A stretch of DNA of 64,000 bases from Epinephelus fuscoguttatus. Its lineage: Eukaryota; Chordata; Actinopteri; Perciformes; Serranidae. This document shows positions 45,601-57,600 of this stretch, piece after piece (positions within the stretch are counted from its first letter, which is position 1; the number at the start of each line of letters is the position of its first letter). The stretch covers positions 28,839,839-28,903,838 of the forward strand of contig NC_064757.1 in the NCBI RefSeq assembly GCF_011397635.1, written 5' to 3'. Under the pieces are notes generated by a model. The model had not been told where the DNA came from. It did not search any database and was given only the letters and a program-made list of their open reading frames with translations. The translations under genes and the position numbers were made by a program.

Positions 45601-48600
45601 CTGTTGAGGCTACATTGTTGTGTTTACCAAATGACATCATTTCCCCATATTAAAATCTGGGTGTGTATTCTTTGGTAAATTAGGCTGATTGATGAAGACA
45701 AAGTCAATTATATGAGGAGTAACCCTGAACTGTGGCCTTCTGGAAATAAATAAATTAAATGTTTGCAATAATTTGTTCCACAGGGTACGGTTAATTCAAG
45801 CTTGGCTTCATCTTTACCAGGATGTAGCCATTGATTAGATTAGGTGGGGGTCCACACGTCTGACTGGCCGGGAGAGTTTGGTCAAAACACTGAGGCTCCA
45901 TTGTTCTGTAGGAAAAAAAAGTTAAAAATAGGATGCTGTATAACTGCAAATTGATGAAAATCAGTGTGAAACTTCCTCTTAAGGGAAATTCGATGCAATA
46001 ACTCCTGGTGCCTCTTACAAAAACGTTACAACATTCACACTGCAAAATAAAACTTCAACTCGCTCTGACTTTAAGTATTCCAGGTCTTCGTCTCCACAAT
46101 CAGACGTCTCAGTGGGTTCTCCACTACAGTGTTGTCCCCCGTTCTGAGGAGTGGGATTAGAGCAGGAGCGACTTCTTGACTTGTTACCCCCAGAGCACGA
46201 TGACCAGTCAGACCAGCAGGCCCAGCTACCGTGGATCACTCCTTAATGGGCAGAAACAAAACGATACTGTAGTTAGGACAACATTGCAGTACTGGTAAAA
46301 GCAAAATATAACCACCATTAGAGTATAATCCCTGATGTTAGCTTCATGTAGCAGTGTAGGCTCTGTATTGTAAACACTTAGAGTAGCGTGCTTGGAGCAG
46401 ATGATCATATAAAGAAATCCATCATGATCTGATGTCATCTTGTGGCCAAAATTGAGCATAGCGGTAGTTCAAGCAGGACATGATGTCAGACTCAGCTCAC
46501 ATCCCAGCTACATCAGCTGATCTCAAACAGCCCAATCAACTGATGGAGCAGCTGAATGATGAAGGGAGTCGGCTGATAGATCACATGATTCCTTTCTATG
46601 CAACCAATTGGTGAATCTCATTCAGGGCGCCCTATTTAAACAGTTTTGGCCTGCCCTCTGTTGCTGCTTCCTCTGCAAGCTGCTTTGCAACCCGCCTCCA
46701 CCCCAGCTCCTCCTTTTCATGCTGTGTCTGACTTATCAGTGTCATTTCTGTTTGTCATTGATGCTGCTCTGTTCTGTTCACAGGGGCTCTTTGCTGCTGC
46801 TTTCCCTGCCTTAGGCTTTCCATTTAGGGGCATGGAAGGGCAAGGAGGCTTTCTCTCTCTGCATTAAGACTTTCCATACAGGCGCGTGGAAGGGCAGGGA
46901 GGTTTGCTCTCTCTGCCTTAGGCTTTCCACATAGGCCCGTGGAAGAGGCTTTCTGCATACAGTACAGGCCAAACCTTCTCACACCTTCTCATTCAATGCG
47001 TTTTCTTTATTTTCATGACTATTTACATTGTAGATTCTCACTGAAGGCATCAAAACTATGAATGAACACATGTGGAGTTATGTACTTAACAAAAAAAAGG
47101 TGAAATAACTGAAAACATGTTTTATATTCTACTTTCTTCAAAATAGCCACCCTTTGCTCTGATTACTGCTTTGCACACTCTTGGCATTCTCTCCATGAGC
47201 TTCAAGAGGTAGTCACCTGAAATGGTTTCCACTTCACAGGTGTGCCTTATCAGGGTTAATTAGTGGAATTTCTTGCTTTATCAATGGGGTTGGGACCATC
47301 AGTTGTGTTGTGCAGAAGTCAGTTTAATACACAGCCGACAGCCCTATTGGACAACTGTTAAAATTCATATTATGGCAAGAACCAATCAGATAACTAAAGA
47401 AAAACGAGTGGCCATCATTACTTTAAGAAATGAAGGGCAGTCAGTCCGGAAAATTGCAAAAACTTTAAATGTGTCCCCAAGTGGAGTCGCAAAAACCATC
47501 AAGCGCTACAACGAAACTGGCACACATGAGGACCGACCCAGGAAAGGAAGACCAAGAGTCACCTCTGCTTCTGAGGATAAGTTCATCTGAGTCACCAGCC
47601 TCAGAAATGGCAAGTTAACAGCAGCTCAGATCAGAGACCAGATGAATGCCACACAGAGTTCTAGCAGCAGACCCATCTCTAGAACAACTGTTAAGAGGAG
47701 ACTGCGCGAATCAGGCCTTCATGGTCAAATAGCTGCTAGGAAACCACTGCTAAGGAGAGGCAACAAGCAGAAGAGATTTGTTTGGGCCAAGAAACACAAG
47801 GAATGGACATTAGACCAGTGGAAATCTGTGCTTTGGTCTGATGAGTCCAAATTTGAGATCTTTGGTTCCAACCGCCGTGTCTTTGTGAGACGCAGAAAGG
47901 TGAACGGATGGATTCCACATGCCTGGTTCCCACTGTGAAGCATGGAGGAGGAGGTGTGATGGTGTGGGGGTGTTTTGCTGGTGACACTGTTGGGGATTTA
48001 TTCAAAATTGAAGGCACACTGAACCAGCATGGCTACCACAGCATCCTGCAGCGACATGCCATCCCATCCGGTTTGCGTTTAGTTGGACGATCATTTATTT
48101 TTCAACAGGACAATGACCCCAAACACACCTCCAGGCTGTGTAAGGGCTATTTGACCAAGAAGGAGAGTGATGGAGTGCTGCGGCAGATGACCTGGCCTCC
48201 ACAGTCACCGGACCTGAACCCAATGGAGATGGTTTGGGGTGAGCGGGACCGCAGAGTGAAGGCAAAGGGGCCAACAAGTGCTAAACACCTCTGGGAACTC
48301 CTTCAAGACTGTTGGAAAACCATTTCAGGTGACTACCTCTTGAAGCTCATGGAGAGAATGCCAAGAGTGTGCAAAGCAGTAATCAGAGCAAAGGGTGGCT
48401 ATTTTGAAGAAAGTAGAATATAAAACATTGAGACAATTCTCAATATGCTGTTTCCAACATTATATCCCTGTTTCAGTCAGGAACACTTTAGTCAAAGAAA
48501 ACTCTATTTTCATTTGCAGTATTTTATTTAGCAGTATGGCGGTAGGCCTCTCTGCCTTTCCTTGGACCTACAGTACAGGCCAAAAGTTTGGACACACCTT

Positions 48601-51600
48601 CTCATTCAATGCGTTTTCTTTATTTTCATGACTATTTACATTGTAGATTCTCACTGAAGGCATCAAAACTATGAATGAACACATGTGGAGTTATGTACTT
48701 AACAAAAAAAGGTGAAATAACTGAAAACATGTTTTATATTCTACTTTCTTCAAAATAGCCACCCTTTGCTCTGATTACTGCTTTGCACACTCTTGGCATT
48801 CTCTCCATGAGCTTCAAGAGGTAGTCACCTGAAATGGTTTTCCAACAGTCTTGAAGGAGTTCCCAGAGGTGTTTAGCACTTGTTGGCCCCTTTGCCTTCA
48901 CTCTGCGGTCCAGCTCACCCCAAACCATCTCCATTGGGTTCAGGTCCGGTGACTGTGGAGGCCAGGTCATCTGCCGCAGCACTCCATCACTCTCCTTCTT
49001 GGTCAAATAGCCCTTACACAGCCTGGAGGTGTGTTTGGGGTCATTGTCCTGTTGAAAAATAAATGATCGTCCAACTAAACGCAAACCGGATGGGATGGCA
49101 TGTCGCTGCAGGATGCTGTGGTAGCCATGCTGGTTCAGTGTGCCTTCAATTTTGAATAAATCCCCAACAGTGTCACCAGCAAAACACCCCACACCATCAC
49201 ACCTCCTCCTCCATGCTTCACAGTGGGAACCAGGCATGTGGAATCCATCCGTTCACCTTTTCTGCGTCTCACAAAGACACGGCGGTTGGAACCAAAGATC
49301 TCAAATTTGGACTCATCATTCCTTGTGTTTCTTGGCCCAAACAAATCTCTTCTGCTTGTTGCCTCTCCTTAGCAGTGGTTTCCTAGCAGCTATTTGACCA
49401 TGAAGGCCTGATTCACGCAGTCTCCTCTTAACAGTTGTTCTAGAGATGGGTCTGCTGCTAGAACTCTGTGTGGCATTCATCTGGTCTCTGATCTGAGCTG
49501 CTGTTAACTTGCCATTTCTGAGGCTGGTGACTCAGATGAACTTATCCTCAGAAGCAGAGGTGACTCTTGGTCTTCCTTTCCTGGGTCGGTCCTCATGTGT
49601 GCCAGTTTCGTTGTAGCGCTTGATGGTTTTTGCGACTCCACTTGGGGACACATTTAAAGTTTTTGCAATTTTCCGGACTGACTGCCCTTCATTTCTTAAA
49701 GTAATGATGGCCACTCGTTTTTCTTTAGTTATCTGATTGGTTCTTGCCATAATATGAATTTTAACAGTTGTCCAATAGGGCTGTCGGCTGTGTATTAAAC
49801 TGACTTCTGCACAACACAACTGATGGTCCCAACCCCATTGATAAAGCAAGAAATTCCACTAATTAACCCTGATAAGGCACACCTGTGAAGTGGAAACCAT
49901 TTCAGGTGACTACCTCTTGAAGCTCATGGAGAGAATGCCAAGAGTGTGCAAAGCAGTAATCAGAGCAAAGGGTGGCTATTTTGAAGAAAGTAGAATATAA
50001 AACATGTTTTCAGTTATTTCACCTTTTTTTTGTTAAGTACATAACTCCACATGTGTTCATTCATAGTTTTGATGCCTTCAGTGAGAATCTACAATGTAAA
50101 TAGTCATGAAAATAAAGAAAACGCATTGAATGAGAAGGTGTGTCCAAACTTTTGGCCTGTACTGTAGGTCCAAGGAAAGGCAGAGAGGCCTACCGCCATA
50201 CTGCTAAATAAAATACTGCAAATGAAAATAGAGTTTTCTTTGACTAAAGTGTTCCTGACTGAAACAGGGATATAATGTTGGAAACAGCATATTGAGAATT
50301 GTCTGAAGCCTAAGGTTTTTGCTCACACGGATTACTTTTATATGCATTTACCTTATTGTCTGAAACTTTGGCCACATTTAATACGAACATCTGACATTGT
50401 AACGTTATACATATGACATAAAATGAGGAGGAGCGTAGTTAATTTTAAGGAATACTTTGACATTTTATCATTGCTTTTATGAATTAAATGAAAAGATCGA
50501 TATCACTATGTGACTATTCAGCAGTAATTAGCTCAGTTTAACTTAAAGACTGAAAACAGTGGAAAGCAGCTAGTCTGCGTCTGTCCAAAGGTAACAAAAT
50601 CCAAAGCCTTGTTTGTTTAATCTGTACAAAAACTGAAGTGTAAAAGTGGGGTTTGGTGGTAGTACGAGGAGTAACATATCTTCGGTTGTAAAAAGCCTGT
50701 CTGAAATGTAACACCCACCTTGCTGACCCTCAGCTTCAGTTCCATGCTCACAAGCCAGTCCAGAAGTGCCAGGCTTACAGATGCATTGGCATTCATCTCC
50801 ATTCCTGACAACCAAGCCATTGTTGCTGCAGGGCCGGCAGTGGCAGGTGTCACTCTCAGCCAGGTATTGCTCTATGGCCCTGCGAAGGTAGATCTTCTTC
50901 ACCCCAGCGCACTGAACCTCCTTTACCAGCTCTGACAGTGGCCGTAGCTGCCAAAACAAGAGAGATGAAGGGTATTATCATTTGATAAGATGACACACTA
51001 AAATGCATATAAAATAAATCCAACATCACTTTCAAAGTGCTTGTTTTATTGTCCCTTACTGTTTGTTTTGTGACCTGTGGAAATGATTTGACAGAATCTG
51101 CCCAGTTTGAGAATGTTTCCCAGTTCTTGTCCGGATCAGAGGGCTGTATGCCTTTCAGGGCTGCAACTTGTGAAATGCCTCCTCCCTGCACATCCACTCT
51201 TTGAATATTATTCCTCCTGGTATTACCTGTTTTCAAAAAGTTTGCAGAGGTGAAGGAACGATTCAGAAATGTCAAGTGCTTTTGCAGGCTGTATGTTTAT
51301 AGTAGTAAGATCAAAATGTTACCACTGGATGTTGAGTATCCTCCTTGACTGCTGGTGCACTCGACACGGTCAGAGATGCGGAAAAAAAGAATCCAGCGCT
51401 GAATCCTTACACATTCTCGAGACTGGTGGCTTTCGCTTTCTGGAAATCAACCAGAAGTAAAAGAATAAAGAAAAAGGAAAGTCAGTGTTAGAAATGAATG
51501 GCAGGATTGATTTGATTTTTTGATTATTTTTTATTAACCTGATGTTTAAAAATGTATTTACAAAAATGCTGATCATATTACACTGACTTACAATAGTAAT

Positions 51601-54600
51601 AAGTGTTAAGTAAGGAATAAGTAATAATAAGTTTTTTTCTTTTCCTGTCTTTATGACTGAAGAGGTGAAAAAAATCTTTTGCCAAGAAGTTCTTTATTTG
51701 TTTTTTGCTTTTTTCATCTTTAAAATAGATGGGAAAAAAGTTTTAGCAGGTGATTTATTTATTTATTTATTTATCTATTTTGGCAGGCTCATTTTGCAAA
51801 GTCATGATGTCATACACATTTCAACCACAAGAGGCTGAAATGCACCACTGCGCTATGTTTTAAATAGGACTAAAAGTTTTCTTCCAGTTAAGTTTTAATT
51901 TCTCCATGCACTCTAATCACAAGTTGCACATATTGTATGTTAGATTACTGTCACAGTAATTTAGTAATGACTAAAGTGTAGCCAACACTACCAGCAGATT
52001 AGCACAAATAAAAATACATTTCTAGGCAAAAGAGAGACATCCTCACAAAAAAAATCTCCTGCCAATTTTTTTTTTTTGTCTGTGTTTTTACAAATGAAAA
52101 AAAAATAAATTCAAGGAATTTATAAAGAGTATAGTATATCACAAAATCTGCCATGATACAATATGTCATAAAAATGTCATAGTATAGTATGTCACAAAAA
52201 TGCAGAAAATCTAACACTAAATTATGACATGTCCCAAAAATTGCCATAGCATGTTATAAAAATGTCATAGTATAGTATGTCCCACACATTGCCATAGTAT
52301 CATCTGTCAAAAAAGTCATGGTATATCACAAATCCCATACTACAGTATATTATGACATGTCACAAAAATTGCCATAGTATATCATTAAAAAAAGTCATAC
52401 TGTAGTATGTCACAATTGTTGCCATAGTATTAAAATTCAGAAAAATGTCATAGTATACTGTGTCACAAAAACTGCCATGATACAATTTGTCATAAATTTG
52501 CCATAGTATAGTATTTCACAAAAAATGCTGAGAATCTAACCAATACTGTGACATGCCATAGTATATACTATGAAAATGTCATAGTATAGTATGTCACAAA
52601 AATGACCTTAGTATAGTTTGTCAAAAAAAATGTCACAGTATATCACAAAATTTGCCATGATACAAAATGTCATAAAAAAAAGTCACAGTAAAGTATATTG
52701 TTAAAATCTCATAGGATAGTATGTCCTGAAATTTGCCATATTATTATGTCATAAAAATGTTAAAGTAAAGTATGTCACAAAAAAAGATTATGAAGATTAA
52801 GATTAAAAGATGCAAAACTAGCATCTCAGGGTTTCTGTAGTTATTTGCTTTTATGAAATGTATTGCAGGGACAAAAGTGAATTTTGGCATTAAACATTTT
52901 CAATTACATTCTGATTAGCCATGAGGTCAGCTGTGAGCAACATTAGCTGATTCTGTTTTTGTAGTGTCAAGCTCATATATATCACCTCTACAAATGACCA
53001 GTGTTGTGCTAGTTACCTGAAAATAGTAACTAGTTACGGTTACTAGTTACTTCATTAAAAAGTAACTCAGTTAGTAACTCAGTTACTTAAACCAAAAAGC
53101 AATGCGTTCCTGAGAAAAGTAACTTTTAGTTACCCCCCCCCCCCAATACTCTGAGTACGTCCTGGCTGTAGATGACTGAGTGGGGGACACTAGAGGGCGC
53201 TAGGTGCTTATCTTTTTTGCAGTGTAGTTTTTCTAAGCCACAAAGAAGACAACATTGCTAAGAAGAATCATATTTTGGGAAACTCAGCCCTGCAGCCCAA
53301 AACATTTCCTAACTGTATTGGCCCGTAGCTACATCGCCGAAGCGACAGCGGATGAAATTTAACCAGGGGACTGTTAGACTACAACTTGACAAAACAATTA
53401 AATGGTATAGGAAACATGCAACCGTCTTCTACAGTGGAGTCAGGTGGACGCGTTACTGCCCAACACTGCAAATGAAAAAGACACAACCAAGGTATTTCAT
53501 CCCCTACATGCTCCCTCATGAATATTAAAGTTGACAAGCTGAATCCATCGACTGCCCAGAGATTCACTATTCTTTGACTTAGGCCTACCACCAAGTTGTG
53601 GATGATTTATAAATCCTTACCAAACCAGCGTTGAGTTTCTTCATCAATCTTGGCGATGAGCTTGAAGGAGCCTCCGAGGCTTCCCTCAGACAGGTAGTGT
53701 GTTCCAAAAGTCTCTAAAACCTTCCTGTACGCATCATAGTCGTAGACCGATGGGAGTTTAACCAGTGCCTTCCAAAACTCCTCAGATATTGGGAGGTACT
53801 GATGAGAGTTGCTCTGGAACTGAGCTACCTCTATTTCACTCTGTAAAACCACAAGCTTTTGGGCCTGGAAGAAATTAACAAAAAAAAAAAACAAAAAAAA
53901 ACACTGAGTAACTTTTTAGTTTGATTTTCATTTTTTGATCTCATGCAATGTCTCTGGGAATTGCTGTCAAAGTTATAGTGATAACATTTCAGGTTCCAAC
54001 ACACCTGACTCTTGTCATATGTCTGTAGAAAGTTATAGTTCCTATATCCTGACGTAGTCCCGCTCAGTGTTTCTCTGGTGACAGTTTCCTTTGCAAAGTG
54101 CCATTTACTTTGGTACATCTCATCACTGAAGTCATTCTCAACTTTAACCTGGGAACAACACAGGTTTAATAGTGTTCATTTAACAACTGAAATCAACAAA
54201 TGCCATAGAAAATCCAACAAGTGTGCATAAAAATGCACCAAAATGAGATGAAATGAGTCTTTAAAGGTACCCTGTGGAGTTTTTGACCACTAGTGGTGCT
54301 ATAGAGTAATATTTTGACCACGAGTTTTCCAGCATTTGTAAAAGGATGCTAATGCTAATACAAGTAAATGCACATAAAACACATTAACACCAGAATGTGA
54401 TTACATTACAGACAATATCTGGAGGCGGTCTGGCTCACATTGCAATGTGAGTAAATTACTCTTAATGCAAAATGTTAAGAAAAACATCTGCCCAGCAAGT
54501 TTAAAAGGTCACCTGCAAAAAGTGATTTACAAATGAATGATGCCCATTGATGGCGTTGCTGTACCTTGACCTGGAATTCATTATTTTTGTGGACAAGTCC

Positions 54601-57600
54601 ACCTAACTAATTTCATTATCGAGAGCCAAGGATAATGGTAATGTAAACGCTTACCAATACCAGGCGTAGATGCAAAAATGTGGTCAGATGCCATTAGTTA
54701 GATAATACTGTATATCCAGAAACAGATCACATGTTAGTACTGGGTGTACATGGAGCCATTGCCAGTAGTTGGGTCAACTAACCTAGTGACTTCAACACCA
54801 GCAAAAGTCGAATCTCTTGGCCTTGATAGCAATATTTCAACCATAGCCACAGTTTCCTCTTAAAGGCGCTGTATGTAAGAATGTGGCCAAAACGGTTACT
54901 GCACTCAAATTCAAAATACTGCTGCGAGTCGTGTCCGCCCCGCCTCCCCTACAGATTTGAGGTTGCTGGACAGCGGCATGCTGGAAACTGATTTGTTTGC
55001 CCACGGGCGGCTGCTGTGGCAGGGCTGCGTCGCCGCGTCCTTGATCTTCGGTTTTCCAGAGGAGCGTTTGAGCAAGTTCAAGCAAGTCTGGCTTCTCTGC
55101 TGCTAACGCTGCTGCCGGGATACAGCTGAGGAGACTGCTAATGCTATGTACTGGGACACTGCTAATGCTGCTTGCCGTGCTGCTGTAGCTCAGTCGTAAC
55201 TGTAACTGATGCTGAGACTCTACTGACTGCGTGACTGGTAGACGGCGGTGGGTGGCGCAACAGGCCAAAACACAAATTCAAAACATAAACATGATTTGCG
55301 GACCATAAAATTTTTTTTAAATGCGAATATTCTGGCTGTACTATTGTTGTCGGTGAAATCAGTATGTTATATGAACATTATTCCTTTGTCTCTGTGACAT
55401 ATTAGGATGATTTTACGACTATTTGCTTTAGATTTCTTACATATAGCTGCATAAGTTAAAAAAATAACCAGATAAGAAAATGCAATTATAAAAGAGCAAA
55501 AGAAGAATGTGCAAGTTGAAGGAACCAGTGTGGGATTCAGTAGATTAAAAAAAATGTTTTGCAAATGTTTTATGAAGTAGAAACACGTTACTAAGCCTTT
55601 AAGATGGGGTAGGCAGTTTACTTTGGCGTCACTGGGTAAAAATCCCATGAAAACCTTTCAGCATTTTGTAATTCAAGTGGACTGAGACAAACTAGGCTCA
55701 TGCTTTAGAAAAAAATCTAGCCCATGATGAGAGATTTCTGCCTACTACAGGTCATTTTATAGATAGTGGCAGTTCTACCAATGCAGATGCACTTCCTAAA
55801 AATCATGCAAAAAAAGTTGCTAATCCAGTACTGACAACAGCTGCCTACACTGCAAAAAAAACTTAACAAAAAAAGACAGTATTGACATACATGTCAATAT
55901 TGGTGAGGCTTTCCAAGGATGGAGAGCAAATGTTGCTATTAGTCTAGCCTTCTGCTAACAAGAGCCAAAAGCACACTGCTGGGGCCAGTTCAAGTTCATG
56001 TTTATGTAGCTAACGTTAGCTAGAGCCTTGAATCGCAGTGTGTCATCTCAAAGGACTTTACGGGCACAACCTCCAGATCCTGGAATGCTCCAACTCCCTA
56101 CCAGATCAGCAAACTTTCTGTTGCTGCTGTAACATAGTTTAAACCAGTGCTGGCTACCAGCTGCTGTGACGCCTGGTCACAGGTTTGTACTGGCTGAATT
56201 TGAGTACCTACAGCAGCTGACTGAAGGTCCATCTGCAAAATGTCATGTCAACAAAGTTGTGTTACTGAGAAATCAAAACTCCACAGGGTACTTTTACAGC
56301 AATAGCTGACCAAGAGAAGTTTCAGTATTAATTGTGGTTGTACTGTTTCCAGGGTGACCAACCATAAAGCTGTACTGAATAGTACTAAGAGGCAGTCTGT
56401 AGATAGTATTGTGGACACCGCTGAAGATGGTACGACACTGGCCCCCAAAGCTTTTTGTGTTGATGACACTGGCCCTCCGCTCCCCTGTCACCACATCAAA
56501 CCTAAGGAGGCAAAAAAAGTACACCACCTGTAAGCATATAGTACCTGCTTGCATGTGGCTGGACGGATGCATAAACGATTCATCACTTACCCAAGTCCTA
56601 AAAGTTCAATGTTTGGTGGGAGAACTGAATTTACACACATTATGTATTTTCCCACGTCACAGTCATGCTCATCGTGTCCATCTTCCTCACAGTCCTGATC
56701 CCCATTACACACCAGAGACCGGATGATACACTTCCCTGTGGGTCAGAAGACAGACAGACAGCTCAGTGATTGTTAGTGTGGAGTCTTGAAGTCTGCATGA
56801 TTCAGGGTGTGAGCCGAGTTATATTTCCAACCAGATCGACAGCGAAATCTGTCTCCACATCCATCCTCTAGAGGGCAGCCTTTTGTGGTTTCACAGGACC
56901 TGGTCTCGGTCCGCTTCCCATCACAGGGGTTCCCTCCAAACTGAGCATAGACAGCCATGGGTCGGCTTCTTGTCTGTAACATACCGCAATGTGACAAAGA
57001 AATATGGACAAAGAAAATTGTCCAAATTATTTATGCATAATTTTAGAAAGTGTGACATGTTATCTTCTTTAAGTTGTGCTGATGACAACCTTAACAGAGA
57101 AGTGCACCAGTCAATTCTGTAATTAAAGGTCCAGTGTGTAGGATTTAGTGGACTCTACTGGTAAAAATGGCATATCATATTCATAACAATGTTTTCATTA
57201 GTTCACCTAAAAATTAGAATAGTTGTGCTTTTGTACCCTTAAAATGAGCTGTTCACATCTACATATGCAGTGGGTCCTCTTCCAATGAGTCATCCATGTT
57301 GTTTCTACAGTAGCCCAGAACAGACAAATCAAACACTGGCTCTCAGTAGGGCCATTCACGTTTTCATGTTGGCCACCATAGCTCTCCTACATTCTTGGCA
57401 CACAGCAGAAGTTCCAGCCCTGCAACCTGCAGCTAGATGCCACTAAATCCTACACACTATACCTTTGATAGTCCTAACCTGTGATTTGGTGCAGCCATCA
57501 CACTCTGACCAGTCACCATAAGGCCCCCACTGGCAATGAACTCTCTGGATACAAAACCTTGGGAATGACATTTAAATCAAACGATTCAAAGCAAGCGTTG

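Noticed and set aside
47273-49849. Possible functional Tc1 transposase gene
   Set aside because: Both copies contain an internal stop and separate frameshifts; neither encodes a full-length enzyme.
54837-55268. 143-codon minus-strand frame, Ser/Leu/Gln-rich
   Set aside because: Lies within a nested MITE in c7 intron 6. No homology recognised and no splice context.
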